Positions 1 through 9,985 are shown, counted from the first letter of the stretch. The stretch: DNA of 64,000 nt from Bicyclus anynana (GCF_947172395.1 NC_069084.1:2109107-2173106); one strand, 5' to 3'. Notes: generated from the letters alone by a model not told the origin. Numbers and translations: made by a program.

Positions 1-246
1 CCGGTCCGGGGCATGCACCTCCAACTTTTCAGTTGTGTGCATTTAAATATCACGTGTCTCAAACGGTGAAGGAAAACATTGTGAGGAAACCTATACATAG
101 CGTACCAGAGAATTTTCTTAATTCTCTGCGTGTGTGAAGTCTGCCAATCCGCATTGGGCCAGCGTGGTGGACTATTGGCCTAGCCCCTCTCATTCTCAGA
201 GGAGACTCGAGCTCAGCAGTGAGCCGAATATGGGTTGATTACGACG
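1..246 (+). repeat. SINE-A copy, 5' end cut by window start
   Basis: tRNA-derived SINE that starts just after its B box. It runs through the family landmarks (GGGGCATGCACCTCCAAC, ATATCACGTGTCTCAAACGG, ACCAGAGAATTTTCTTAATT, CAGCGTGGTGGACTATTGG) to GAATATGGGTTGAT. Twelve copies in this window share this body. Confidence 0.9.
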
Positions 247-513
247 AGTCCCAACACAACTACTGAAAGAACGATATTTATGTCGATATCTCAATTCCCA
301 GTAGTTCAAAGTCTTCAGAATCGTGACAAAGGCAAAAAATCGAGTAAAAAAGCCACAATTCATAATATGCAAATGAATATGATAATGAGTAAATAACATA
401 CCTACTATAAAATACAAATGACTGACTTGATTGAGGCGACAACGCGACCGGACTATGAATAGATGAACCTTGATTTGTTTTAGGGTTCCGTTGTCATGAA
501 AAAACAATTTTCA

Positions 514-668
514 AGCCTTAATAGCTCAACGGCAGGACTTATCACCGAGGGGCGGTGGTTCGAATACCCGCCCGCTCGACTAGTGTCGTAACAACTGCTA
601 ATAGAGTCTTTCCCGAGTTGGAGGGTAATTTGAGTATTGGTCATATATACTTTTATCAGTATTCCTGA
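514..668 (+). repeat. SINE-G copy (tRNA-derived)
   Basis: The head reads CTTAATAGCTCAACGGCAG (A-box-like), then GGTGGTTCGAATACCCGCC (B box). The body has the CTCGACTAGTGTCGTAACAA segment and the TTGGAGGGTAATTTGAGTAT tail. The same body recurs at 23338. Confidence 0.7.
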
Positions 669-678
669 CAGCAAACCC

Positions 679-893
679 TTTCATTTGAAACCCATATCAT
701 GGGGGTGCATTTCAAATAGCCTGTTCCCTATCTTGGGGAGGCCGCCATATTAGATTTGTAATGACGTGTTTTAGCTAGTCATATATTGTCATCAGAACTC
801 AGAGCATGTGCATAATTTCATCCTAATCGAAGAGCGGGAAGTGGGTCAAATTAAGATTCCAAAATTTTCTTACATACAAGTGAAGCTGAGATA
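679..893. repeat. Interspersed repeat N, unclassified
   Basis: A block starting ATTTGAAACCCATATCATGG, through CTTGGGGAGGCCGCCATATT, to TTCTTACATACAAGTGAAGC. I recognise it as a common lepidopteran dispersed repeat but cannot assign a class. There is no coding frame. Confidence 0.45.
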
Positions 894-1573
894 ACCGTGT
901 TAAAAAATATTTATATTAATTTATATCTATAATATGTCTATATATATCTTGCCGTCTGTTTGCCTTTAGCTGATCCTCTTTCACTAAATGACAAGTAGCA
1001 ATGGCAAATATAGAAATAAAATGTAAAAAAAAAATAATTAGTAAATGAAATGCCTTTTTGTAACATTTTGAGAAGAAGGATATAATTATATTTTAGTAGA
1101 TAAAAGTTTTAGTACTTTTTTATTTAATCGACATCATCTTCCGAGAAAGAGAGAGGTATATTTTATAGAGCGAAATATTCAGCATATTTAAATTAATATC
1201 TTCTAATTCAAGATATGCAAATGCTGAACCGGGATGACCGGACCGGATGCTGAGTAGTTGTTTTGGATGGATAAAAAATTCACCGATTTATAAGAAAACC
1301 TAACACTTGCTGATAGCTTACGTTAACAAGTAAATACGACCAAATAATGTATATCTACTGGATACTACGGAACCTTATACTGCGTGTTCCGACTCGGACT
1401 TACTTGTCTTTTAATTTATTTAGCTTGAATAGTTTTACTGATGAGACTCATTCAACAATAAACTGCATTTGGTTTATTTTTTTTTTCATAATGTGATGCA
1501 GTTTGCATCGCAATGTTTCTAAGCGAAGATATTTTTACATACAGACGTAGTGTTATCTCGAATAAAGAATATA
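894..1573. other. AT-rich non-coding stretch
   Basis: AT-rich DNA with frequent stops in all frames and short A/T runs. I see no splice-bounded open frame, SINE body or inverted repeat here. Confidence 0.5.
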
Positions 1574-1575
1574 AC

Positions 1576-1798
1576 CTTAGACTTACAACCTATAGACACG
1601 CGACACCTAACAATTTTACACTCCAAACGTAAGCTACTTATGCGACTATGCTAAAGCTAAGCTAAATTCACTAGCCGACACGCACACAAGCATACTTATC
1701 GTGGCATAGCGATGCATCCAGGGCTCCCATTTCGGGGTACATAAAACGGCTTATGAATCGTGCGTCTACACACTATCTATGTATTATAAATCTATCGT
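1576..1798 (+). repeat. Repeat J, internally deleted copy
   Basis: Matches the longer copy at 3832-4243 at both ends: CTCCAAACGTAAGC, then GACACGCACACAAGCATACTTATC...AGGGCTCCCATTTCGGGGTA, ending TGTATTATAAATCTAT. The middle 190 bp or so of the longer copy is missing. Class unknown. Confidence 0.7.
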
Positions 1799-1953
1799 TA
1801 TAACATATTTGCGTGTTGGTTAGGCTTTAGATGCAAATTAATCAATGAACTATAAACATTAAGTGCGACTAAACAATGAATAATAACTTTTTGCTTTTTC
1901 TCACCATACGTTTAAGTACGTTGACATTATATACCTATACATAGCACTAACCG

Positions 1954-2106
1954 AAGCTACGCGGTTTCACCTGCGTAGTTCCCGTTTCTGTGGAAACTTG
2001 GGGATAAAATATAGCCTATTGTCATCAGGGATCATAAGATACTGATGGTGAAAGGACTTTTCAAATGGTTGCAAAAGTTTCAGAACATATTTAATTTAAA
2101 CAAACA
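1954..2106 (-). mobile_element. Helitron-D1 relic
   Basis: Degraded copy of the D1 short Helitron-like family. Read on the plus strand it has the GCGGTTTCACCTGCGTAGTT terminus, the GGGGATAAAATATAGCCTAT core and the AAACAAACAAA end. Confidence 0.65.
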
Positions 2107-2487
2107 AAAACACTAGACTTGAGAGCCTCCTGTGTTTTTTCGTCGGTTGAAAAGATAAAATCAACGATAGGTACCTATTATTGTATAGAAGGCAGTGTTT
2201 CTCAAATCTCTTATCAGGTAATTACGCTAGCAGACTTTATTTTATTACACGTCATGACGAAAGAATTAACATTGATAAGGTAACAAGAAAAGTAAATCTG
2301 AGGAAAGTCAAATAATACGTCACCATCATCATATCTAATGTCAATTACAAGGGAACAGGCCTTTTTTCTCCGATAACGAGACAAATGAATACCTACATGA
2401 AAATGAATGGTTTTATTTTACGTACAAATTTAGCAATAAAATTGAAAAATTTAAAAAATCCCCGAAGGTCGTGAAATTATTAATTAC

Positions 2488-2730
2488 ACTTAATATTAAC
2501 TTTCTATGCGCTTTCATTTGAGTAAATTAGCAGACATTCTTCCCCACTTTCACCCCCCACCAATTTTAAACCGCTCAACCGATTTTCATCAAACATTTGT
2601 CATAGAACATCTTTAATACAAAAGAAAAACTAAATTGAAATGAGTTCCACCGTTCGGAAGCTATGGTCCCACAGACAGACAGATACGTCAAACTCATAAA
2701 ACCCCTCCTTTTGCATCGGGGGTTAAAAAA
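2488..2730 (+). repeat. Interspersed repeat ending in GGGGGTTAAAAA
   Basis: A block with CCAATTTTAAACCGCTCAACCG, then ACAGACAGACAGATACGTCA and the end CCTTTTGCATCGGGGGTTAA. The order (pleading-strand tail, CAGA repeats, GGGGGTT end) is typical of a lepidopteran short element. Class not assigned. Confidence 0.45.
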
Positions 2731-2739
2731 GGCTTGCGC

Positions 2740-3220
2740 ACTTCACACTCTTAACATCGTAGCTGAGAAAATCGACACAATTATCCTCTTGTATTAATAC
2801 GAACTAGGTTGTTTCTGTAAGGCTATTTTTAAGTCAAAATATTTAATAAATAAATAAACAAACAAAATTCACGCGTTTACGAGATAAAGAGGATCGCGTG
2901 CGTTCTCTTTCAACAAAAGAGAGAATGATATTTATGATGCTGATATTGGTCAGCAATTTCGTCTCTATCGGATATCTCATGCCGCGCATCATAAACCCAC
3001 AAGACTACCGAGGAAGAACACAAAAGTCGGAACTTAGTAACAACTTTAATATTAGACTGTTTTTTTAAAACAATAATCATGCAATATCATAAATGATAAA
3101 ATCAAATCTACATTATACGTCAATTAATTACTTAAATCGATGTTTTCAATCTTTTGTTCCCATCCAAGGGGTCGTTATATCTTTGTATCTTTTATCTATA
3201 TCTATAAAGATATATCACAA
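2740..3220. other. Unique stretch with a short open frame on both strands
   Basis: Between repeats. About 2875-3050 is less AT-rich and is open for about 50 codons on the plus strand (ending ...LPRKNTKVGT stop) and for about 60 on the minus strand. There is no start, convincing splice pair or family motif, so I do not call a gene. Confidence 0.3.
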
Positions 3221-3225
3221 TACCC

Positions 3226-3527
3226 GTGTAACTCATGGTAGCTCAGTGGATTTGGCCATTGCCTTTGAATCGGTGGGTGAAGGTTCGAATTCAGTCCGGA
3301 GCATGCACCTCCAACTTTTCGTGTGCATTCTAAGAAATTAAATATCACGTGTCTCAAACGGTGAAGGAAAAACATCGAGAGGAAACCTGCATACCAGAGA
3401 ATTTTCTCAATTCTCTACGTGTGTAGAGTCTGTCTGGCCAGCGTGGTGGACTATTAGCCTAACCCCTCTCATTCTGAGAGGAGACTCGTGTGCAACAATG
3501 AGCCAAGGGCGTTGTTAATGATGACCC
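3226..3527 (+). repeat. SINE-A copy, near full length
   Basis: Has the tRNA-like head (GGTAGCTCAGTGGATTTGG A box; GAAGGTTCGAATTCAGTCC B box), the shared body and the tail GAGGAGACTCGTG...GTTGTTAATGATGA. Confidence 0.9.
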
Positions 3528-3679
3528 GTGTAACTGTTTATGATTTTTTTTATTACCAACATATTTTTTCCATTACTTGCATACCTACATTAATGTGTAC
3601 GGACGCCCATGAGAAAATTGATATAAACTTTTATTGCATTGTAATGGTCCAAACTTAGAAGAAACAATAACTCAGCATC

Positions 3680-3770
3680 TCATAAAGCTCGACGTCAGGA
3701 CCTCATTATCTGAGGCCACAAAGGCTAACCAACACCATGAAACCAACGAGGCAGCCTGCTTGATATTGGT
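3680..3770 (-). repeat. SINE-F head fragment
   Basis: Read on the minus strand: GCCTCGTTGGTTTCATGGTG..., then GATAATGAGGTCCTGACGTC. The B box is damaged. It matches heads at 20811 and 59795. Confidence 0.55.
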
Positions 3771-3831
3771 ACCTCAGATATTTGACAGCTTTTCATTATC
3801 AAGTGGTCGCTAGGTAGGACTAATGTAGACA

Positions 3832-4243
3832 GACTTAGACTAATAACCTATAGACCAGCACCTTACAATTTTTAACTCCAAACGTAAGCCACTTCTGTGA
3901 CTATGTGAGCATAAGAGCTAAGCTATACTCTGGCAAGTTTGTTGATGACACTCCCATGATATGCGGGCGACGGGGGGAAAGACTGCGCGGGTGTGAAATC
4001 GTGCGTGCAGGAAGTGAGGTGCATCAGTCATCGATTTTCATTCATCGCACACACCCTCCGGCTCCGGTCCGCGCGGCCCATCGGGAGTGTTACAAACGAA
4101 GTTGCCAAGCTATATTTCACTCGCCGGCACGCGCACAAGCGTACTTATCAGCGTAGCGATGCGTCAAGGGCTCCCTTTTCGGGGCACCTTATGAATCCTG
4201 CGACTACTTACACACTATCTACTTATGTATTATAAATCTATGC
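3832..4243 (+). repeat. Repeat J, long copy
   Basis: About 410 bp, strikingly GC-rich in its middle (CGGGCGACGGGGGGAAAG; CTCCGGCTCCGGTCCGCGCG), flanked by the segments shared with 1576-1798. The two overlapping ORFs here look like consequences of GC content, not genes. Possibly a non-autonomous retroelement. Class unknown. Confidence 0.7.
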
Positions 4244-4451
4244 ATGGTACCTATTTGTTGGGATAAATCGTGTCTAGTTAATATTGTCACAATATATTCA
4301 TTTATGGGCACAGTAGGTAAACAGGTAGGTACTTACCTATAGCACTTAGGTAGAGGTTGGCTACTAAAAGAAACTAAATCGTGCGGCAAATTAAAAAAAT
4401 AACGTTTACTGCCGTATGCGTGAGAGAAGGGGAAGCCAGACAGAGTGGCGC

Positions 4452-4466
4452 CGTAACGCGTTACGT
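4452..4466. repeat. 14-bp perfect palindrome
   Basis: CGTAACGCGTTACG is self-complementary and lies in a GC-richer patch (4430-4500). It may be an internal motif of a dispersed repeat. Confidence 0.5.
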
Positions 4467-4663
4467 TATGAAGCGGTTTCGGGTTTACCCTGCCGTAAGA
4501 AGAAAGAAACATTAAGTAGGCAACGTAAGTAGGTACTATGTTCAAATGAATTGCAGATCTTTCAAAGTGAGTTTGGTATTCCAATATATTTTTGGGAATG
4601 CCTTCCGGCTTTTTTTTTAATTTGCCAGGTGATTTCATATTCACACTCACCAAACTCTATTCA

Positions 4664-4765
4664 GTTTTTAGGGTTCCGTAGTCCACAAAGAACCCATATA
4701 GTTTCGCCATTTCCGTCCGTCTGTCCTATAACCTATTACAACTAGAAAGCTGTAATTTTGATTTT
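4664..4765. repeat. Repeat K fragment (AGGGTTCCGTAGTC type)
   Basis: Starts TTTTTAGGGTTCCGTAGTCC, then AGTTTCGCCATTTCCGTCCG and CTAGAAAGCTGTAATTTTGA. This landmark order is familiar from many lepidopteran genomes. An AGGGTTCCG stub also occurs near 482. Confidence 0.5.
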
Positions 4766-4857
4766 TAAATCCTTCGAAAGCAAAAAGTACCTTCAATTTT
4801 TGATAGATCGACAGATAGATTGCAAATCTACAGGAACCTACGTACCTAGATATAATA

Positions 4858-4930
4858 CCTCCAATGTAGGACATAGGGACATAGGCCTTTTGTAGGCTAG
4901 GTAGACTCCAAACATCACGATACTGAGTCA
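4858..4930 (-). repeat. RTE-type LINE 3' fragment
   Basis: The plus strand reads GGACATAGGCCTTTTGTAGG...CCAAACATCACGATACTGAG, the reverse complement of the C-terminal coding end of the RTE-like element seen best at 7675-8115. Confidence 0.55.
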
Positions 4931-5640
4931 TACAATTATTAATCTCTAACTATATTATATTATCTTGATAACTTCCTTAAGCCGATTTAGGATAATACTA
5001 ATATCTAGATATTAAAATTATTATGTATTAATTTTCCAAATCCAAAACGGAAATTCCTGAAATATTTTAAACCTCTTTTAATTTGATAATTAGCGCCATC
5101 TATTGTCATCATCTTACATTAAACATATGGAAAGTTTAAATATTCATTACTAGATGGCAGATGTAGTTTGTCTACTTGACGCTAGATGACAGCACAATTC
5201 AGAGAAGCAAAAACTTTTTTTTTAAATAATATTTTTTATTGGTGAATGAAGAAAATAAAATTGAAAAATAAATAATAACAGGTATATATATATTTTATTT
5301 AATCTAACGATTGTTTTTGCAGAATGGAATAAGATAACCGTATCAAGATTAATAGCTACGTACCTACCTAGGCTATTATTATAATTAAGGGTAGTAGGAA
5401 GGTAGCGTCTATCTACTTATTGGTAAATACTTTTTCCCTAAAACTTTCAAAGGTATAACATAAGTGCTGTTGTAGCTTATTAGAAAAAATAACATTAAAG
5501 AAGTACCTAACTCAATCGCTACTACAAGAAGCACCTACTTAAGCGAAGCACTAAATAATTTAAGACTTCTCAATCGAAAAGTAAGGAAACCAAAATAGAG
5601 ATCGTATCAATACAGAAGTAGGTAAGTACCTATACCATTA
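4931..5640. other. AT-rich stretch, possible MITE at 5090-5190
   Basis: Mostly unremarkable AT-rich DNA. AGCGCCATCTATTGTCAT (near 5093) faces ACTAGATGGCAG (near 5150), suggesting a small degraded inverted-repeat element. No supported gene. Confidence 0.35.
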
Positions 5641-5660
5641 TTAGATTAGAAAGTACTTAC

Positions 5661-5751
5661 CAAAGAACTCACAGCAATGCAAACACATACATGTCAGTCC
5701 ATACACGAACACAAGTAAAAAAAATGGCGCCAATAGCACTAAATAGTCCAT
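5661..5751 (-). CDS. Candidate first coding exon, hydrophobic leader peptide
   Basis: ATG at 5751 sits in a good context (A at -3, G at +4). The next 30 codons give a strongly hydrophobic leader (MDYLVLLAPFFLLVFVY...) followed by a Cys-rich end (CMCLHCCEFF). The frame runs exactly into TTTG|GTAAGTAC, a perfect donor, leaving phase 1. The layout matches the exon at 9107-9227: hydrophobic core, LLVFVY, Cys, phase-1 donor. I infer a secreted or membrane-anchored protein whose other exons lie to the left, possibly beyond position 1. The protein family cannot be read from this exon alone. Confidence 0.4.
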
Positions 5752-5825
5752 TTTACGAGCGAATAGTCCGATATTAAAACAAAGGTGTACTCCAAAGGTA
5801 CCTTTATCAAAAAAATACAGCACAC

Positions 5826-5831
5826 AACTGA
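5826..5831 (-). promoter_or_regulatory. Candidate initiator upstream of the 5751 exon
   Basis: On the minus strand TCAGTT fits the arthropod initiator, with +1 at 5829. GGTAC at +28 to +32 fits a downstream promoter element at four of five positions. This gives a 5' leader of about 78 nt. Inference from consensus matches only. Confidence 0.3.
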
Positions 5832-6039
5832 TACTGGCCGGTATCTATCAATACCTGTAGAAGATTTGATAATATAATAATTAATGGTATAAGTTGCGGT
5901 TAGATTGTCGATTCAGATAACGCGTGACGTTTCTAACTTTACAACGGCAACTGATATTATTGTTATTTACTAATTAATTTAGCATGAGAAGAAGACAATA
6001 ATTATGAGCTATATTTATGAGATAAATAAATAAATAAAT

Positions 6040-6298
6040 ATACTTAAACAATACACATCACTATCTAGCCCCAAAGTAAGCATACAGAGTAGTTTGTGTT
6101 ATGGGTACTAAGATAGTTGATATTATAATATTCATATGCATTTATATACTACATATAAATACCTATATAATGTATAAATACACACAGACACTGGAAAAAA
6201 CCCATGTTCATCACACGAATATTTTCCAGTTGTGGGAATCGAACCCACGGCCGTGGATGCAGAAAGCAGGGTCACTACCCACTGCGCCACGCGGCCGT
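6040..6298 (-). repeat. SINE-E, near full length
   Basis: On the minus strand the tRNA-like head is GGCGCAGTGGGTAGTGACCC with B box GGGTTCGATTCCCACA. The body ends in an AT-rich tail and (AATA)n at 6022-6044. It closely matches the copy at 60541. Confidence 0.9.
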
Positions 6299-6348
6299 CA
6301 AAAGAGATTTATGACATTTCATTGCTATAAAGTAGTAACTCATATACC

Positions 6349-6558
6349 TTATTTTTGGCTGGTGGGAGGCTTCGGCCGTGGCTAGTTACCTACCGGCAAA
6401 GATTTAGCGTTCCGGTACGATGTCGTGTAGAAACCGAAAAATGGATGTGGATTTTCATCTTCCTCCTAACAAGTTAGCCCGCTTCCATCTTAGACTGGCA
6501 TCATCACTTACCATCAGGTGAGATTGTAGTCAAGGGCTAATTTTAATGAATAAAAAAA
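6349..6558 (+). repeat. SINE-B copy, 5' truncated
   Basis: Body landmarks GCTGGTGGGAGGCTTCGGCC, GCGTTCCGGTACGATGTCGT, AACAAGTTAGCCCGCTTCCA and CATCAGGTGAGATTGTAGTC, with a poly-A end. Confidence 0.9.
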
Positions 6559-6764
6559 ATTTACTCAATAAAGTCATGGACATGATAGTGTTCTTAAGAG
6601 AAATATTATCATGTCCACCTTTTATCGCTAAGTGTGATGCTTTACAGTCCTTCTTCAATTTTAAGAATTCTAAATCAAATTATGCATTTGGTGATACAGT
6701 AACAAATGCGACGCCTGAGACAGGACTTAATTATAATCAGTGGCATCCACTTCATAGATGTTAA
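6546..6764 (+). CDS. Unassigned short ORF after a SINE tail
   Basis: A 72-codon frame that opens in the SINE-B tail. It continues with plausible composition (...FNFKNSKSNYAFGDTVTNA..., ending QWHPLHRC). No motif, promoter or splice support. More likely chance or a decayed element than a gene. Confidence 0.12.
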   Translation: MNKKNLLNKVMDMIVFLREILSCPPFIAKCDALQSFFNFKNSKSNYAFGDTVTNATPETGLNYNQWHPLHRC

Positions 6765-6834
6765 CTGTCCTGCGTACCCTGCGGACTCATTACAAACCAT
6801 CACTGAAAACGGAATTGTCCATTTCGTACAGTTT

Positions 6835-6905
6835 GTTCGTATAGGCACACCCTAGTCAAAAACCTTATACACGCCACTGATTGTAATGTGTCCATAATTT
6901 CATCA
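6835..6905. repeat. Repeat Q fragment
   Basis: CACCCTAGTCAAAAACCTTA...CACGCCACTG matches the CCCTAGTTAAAAACCTTTTG-CACGCCACTG segment found at 58070 and 58740. Confidence 0.55.
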
Positions 6906-7077
6906 TATCTTTTAATGTATAACATGACTGGTCGATAGATAAGCAATACATAGGTACTAGCGGCTGTCTATACAGTTACTTCTATAATTTTCTATCACGA
7001 AAAATCTTGTTAAAATTTTACTGCAATACTTTTGGACTAAGTACCTTATTTTTTTTAAATTCCACTCATATGTAGTA

Positions 7078-7289
7078 CTAGTTGACGCCTCGCGGTTTCA
7101 CCTGCGTGGTTCCCGTTTCCGTAGGAGTACAGGGAAGGATAATATATAGCCTATAGACTTCCTCGATAAATGGGCTATCTAACACTGAAACAATTTTTCA
7201 AATCGGACCAGTAGTTCCTGCGCGCTCAATCAAACAAACAGACAAACAAACAAACTGTTCACCTTTATATATTAGTATAGAGTATAGAT
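7078..7289 (-). mobile_element. Helitron-D1, full-length short element
   Basis: Bounded by CTAG at 7078 and, on the minus strand, TCTATACTAATATATAAAG. It carries the CCGCGAGG-type subterminal stem and no coding capacity. It lies just left of the exon at 7319-7393, i.e. in the inferred next intron of that gene. Confidence 0.8.
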
Positions 7290-7318
7290 ATATATATATA
7301 GATTTGAAAATTTCTTAC

Positions 7319-7393
7319 AGCGAAACTTAGTGAGTTCTACCCTAATCGTAAGGGCCCGGTATTTATAGAAATAGTCTGAATTAATGCTATCAC
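7319..7393 (-). CDS. Candidate exon 2 of the gene starting at 9227
   Basis: On the minus strand a good acceptor (TTTTTATCTCTGTTGTAG) opens a 75-bp exon: two bases, 24 open codons (DSINSDYFYKYRALTIRVEL then TKFR), one base, then donor GTAAGA. Its 1-to-1 phase fits the exon at 9107-9227. The segment SD(x5)R...I.V.LTKF aligns without gaps with SD(x5)R...L.I.LSEV in the serine-protease-homologue fragment at 13374-13637. That supports membership of the same family, as the N-terminal part of the protease-like domain. No downstream exon was found, and repeats fill the region to the left. Confidence 0.45.
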
Positions 7394-7674
7394 CTACAAC
7401 AGAGATAAAAATAACATGTAGTACTTATATCGAATACCTAATTGTTCTACAGTGGACATTATATCAAACAATCCATAATTAATAAAGCAAAAATTCAAGT
7501 CACTAATCCTCGATTACAAAATCCCCCGATAACTCATTAGACAACGTGAGTAAATAACGTCATAGCGACGCTACGTGGGGAAATTCACATCAAATTCAAA
7601 TTCATTCAAATCACAAAACTTTACCTGAGGTATGGAAATTGTGGCGTGCATGAGTACTCAAATTCAAACAGTAC

Positions 7675-8115
7675 GTATTGCCAGTGATGACCTATGGTTC
7701 CGAGACTTGGTCGCTAGCATTGGGCCTCGTAAGACGGCTCAGAGTCACACAGCGGGCGCTGGAACGAGCTATTGCTAGGAGTATCTTTGAGTGATCGAAT
7801 CAGAAATGAGGAGATCGGCAGAAGAACCAAAGTCACCGACATAGCTCAACGCGTCGCGAAGATGAAGTGGCAATTGGCGGGGCACATAGTTCGAAGAGCC
7901 GATGGACGATGGAATCTCGGTGCTGGAATGGCAACCCCGCACTACAAAGCGCAGTGTTGGTCGACCCCCCACCATGTAGACTGACGACATCAAGCGAGTC
8001 GCAGGGATTCGCTGGATGCAGGCGGCTCATGCGGATCGTGATTTTTGGAAGTCCCTACAAAAGGCTTATGTCCTGCAGTGGACGTCCATCGGCTGATATG
8101 ATGATGATGATGACA
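7675..8115 (+). mobile_element. RTE-type LINE 3' end (reverse transcriptase C-terminus)
   Basis: Frame-broken but readable: YGSETWSLALGLVRRLRVTQ..., ...NEEIGRRTKVTDIAQRVAKM..., AGHIVRRADGRW, DDIKRVAGIRWMQAA. It then ends TGGACGTCCATCGG-CTGA with a (TGA)n tail at 8098. This order is the C-terminal end of RTE-clade LINE ORFs. 5'-truncated and dead: an internal stop and frameshifts are present. Confidence 0.85.
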
Positions 8116-8164
8116 TGAGGTCTCCTACCAGGGTAAGCATGAACGAGTTTTTTCATTAAATAAC

Positions 8165-8395
8165 AAGGTAGCTTTTGACTGCGGTCATACCTGATTTTAA
8201 GTGACTTTGCAGTCTATGGTAGCGATAGTTGATGGCAGTAGAGATAGTGGCAAATGGAAGAGGTACAATTTTCTACCAGTACCTCTGAAGGGTTCTGTGC
8301 AGCATCATACCGGAACGCTAAATCCCTTGGCGATCTTAGTCCCTACTTGAGCAATTAGCACCCTTGGTAACTAGCCACGGCCGAAGCCTACCAGA
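8165..8395 (-). repeat. SINE-B, degraded copy
   Basis: Read backwards it follows the SINE-B order: AGGTAGCTTTTGACTGCGGTCATACCTGAT, ...CATACCGGAACGCTAAATCC, TAACTAGCCACGGCCGAAGC. Strongly diverged, so probably old. Confidence 0.7.
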
Positions 8396-8402
8396 CAATA
8401 TG

Positions 8403-8700
8403 ACCAGGTAAATATGACCTGTGAATCTATTCAGAGAGCGTAGGTTCGAATTCGGCCAGGGGCATAAACCTCCAACTTTTCAATTATGTGCATTTTAAGA
8501 AATTAAATATCTCGCGGCTCAAACGGTGAAGGAAAAAAACATTAAGGAAACCTGTATACATGAGTTTATTCTTGATTTTCTACGTGTGTGTAGTCAATCC
8601 GCATTAGGCCAGTGAGGTGGACTAAGGCCTAACCTCTTTCATTCTGAGAGGAGGCGCGTGATCAATAGTTAGCCGAATATGAGTTGTTAATGATGACTCA
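8403..8700 (+). repeat. SINE-A copy, divergent
   Basis: B box GTAGGTTCGAATTCGGCC, the ATATCTCGCGGCTCAAACGG body and the GAGGAGGCGCGTG tail to GAGTTGTTAATGATGA. Confidence 0.85.
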
Positions 8701-8794
8701 CAAGATTCAGAGTCACATAGTGGACTAACAAAGTTACTCAAAGCATCTAATCAATAATAAGGAATCCCGTAGAAGAATTAAAGTGTCTGAAATA

Positions 8795-8884
8795 GACTAA
8801 TGACGGACAGAGTAAGGTACCAGCGGCGAAGAGTTCATACAACCCGATTCCCGCCAGGTTACCGTTTAAAAATCCATGCATATT
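8795..8884. repeat. Repeat L fragment
   Basis: GGCGAAGAGTTCATACAACC-CGATTCCCGCCAGGTTACCG...AAAATCCATGCAT, a dispersed lepidopteran motif string. Class not assigned. Confidence 0.35.
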
Positions 8885-9106
8885 CATTATTGTAATGATT
8901 ATTGTATATAGTATGTACGGATATATTATGACAAACCACATCACGCGGTATCAAGTTCCTTTTGTTTGGGTTACCTTCGACAATATTCTAACCTTCGCCA
9001 CTGGTAGGTACACACCTTCAGAGGTATTTTTGCAAACTGGCTGGGCGTTTGGCATGGCATTTTTTTATGAAAAAGTAGTATATAATGGGAAAATTGAAAT
9101 ACTTAC

Positions 9107-9227
9107 TGAAAATCTTAAAGATGAATCTTCCGATAACCAAATCACAGACTTGCAGGTAAACAAACACTAGTAACAACACCACTACAAAGAAAAGCAAATA
9201 GGAAATATCCTTTATATCGAAATACAT
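9107..9227 (-). CDS. Candidate first exon, hydrophobic leader (same gene as 7319-7393)
   Basis: ATG at 9227 followed by 40 codons: a short polar start (MYFDIKDIS), a long hydrophobic run (YLLFFVVVLLLVFVYLQVC) and a basic-aromatic end (GRFIFKIF). The frame ends in TTTTCA|GTAAGTAT, an excellent phase-1 donor. It resembles the exon at 5661-5751 in the LLxVFVYxxxC core, Cys spacing and phase. Joined to 7319-7393 the junction codon is Ser. I infer a signal peptide or signal anchor. The opposite strand is also open here (see rejected list). Confidence 0.45.
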
Positions 9228-9229
9228 CT

Positions 9230-9868
9230 CGATCGATTACTAGAGATACAAAACTGCTGTCGAAATATTATTATACTGAAAATTTTAACAATGCTAAGAC
9301 AATAACCCCTTTATCATCCAAAACAAACACTAAAATTAACCGTATCACATAAAAAATAGAGTACATTTTTCATTGATTCGTGTAGGAAAATTGGAAAACT
9401 CTTCACGAGATAACATTTTGTTTTCAAATGAAAAACTGTCGCGGCTTAAGTTAATACATCTGTAATCTTTCTCTCAACACTGCATTGTATTTCTGATCTT
9501 ATAACTGATTGATAAAGTCTACATTCCTTTGAGGATTATCTTTATTAATCTGATAAGCTTATCATTTAACTATCCAGTATAAGTTGATCTCGCATATAAT
9601 ATTAGGATGGAAAGGAAAATATCGCAAATGATATTAGAGTAAATATCCTTGCGGAGCTCAAAGTAAAGTGGAAAGTTACATTAAACTAAGGTCAGTCAGA
9701 TGATTTTGACGTATTTGATGTTTCGCCGATGTTGTTGTTATGACGTGTGTAAGACGTAGGTAATAATCATTCCTTGGATTACCACAAAGATACCAAAAGC
9801 CAGGGTACTCGTAAATGATAAGAACTTGTTGTCATTTTTGGAATCTTCGATAATTTTGTTTTATTGCA
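9230..9868. other. AT-rich non-coding stretch upstream of the 9227 start
   Basis: No supported exon, SINE or LINE fragment. If the 9227 gene is real its promoter lies at the left edge of this stretch, but I see no convincing TATA box or initiator. Confidence 0.35.
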
Positions 9869-9870
9869 TA

Positions 9871-9985
9871 CTAGCAGACGCCCGCGTTTCCGCGTAGTTC
9901 CCGTTCCCGTAAGAACACGGAGATACAATATAACATGCGTTACTCGGTAAAGATGTAACTTTACAATGGTGAAAACATTTTTCAT
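9871..9985 (-). mobile_element. Helitron-D1, partial
   Basis: Starts CTAGCAGACGCCCGCG, then TAGTTCCCGTTCCCGTAAGA. The distal half has decayed. Confidence 0.65.

Noticed and set aside
196..507. 103-codon minus-strand ORF near the window start
   Set aside because: It runs through the SINE-A tail, has no motif and lacks splice or promoter support. The plus strand is equally open for about 38 codons.
8895..9170. Plus-strand frame opposite the 9107-9227 leader exon, ending at a GTAAAC donor
   Set aside because: Protein-like at its end (KIEILTENLKDESSDNQITD), but its first half overlaps repeat L flank and it has no homologous partner. The minus-strand exon has a better donor and a paralogue at 5751.
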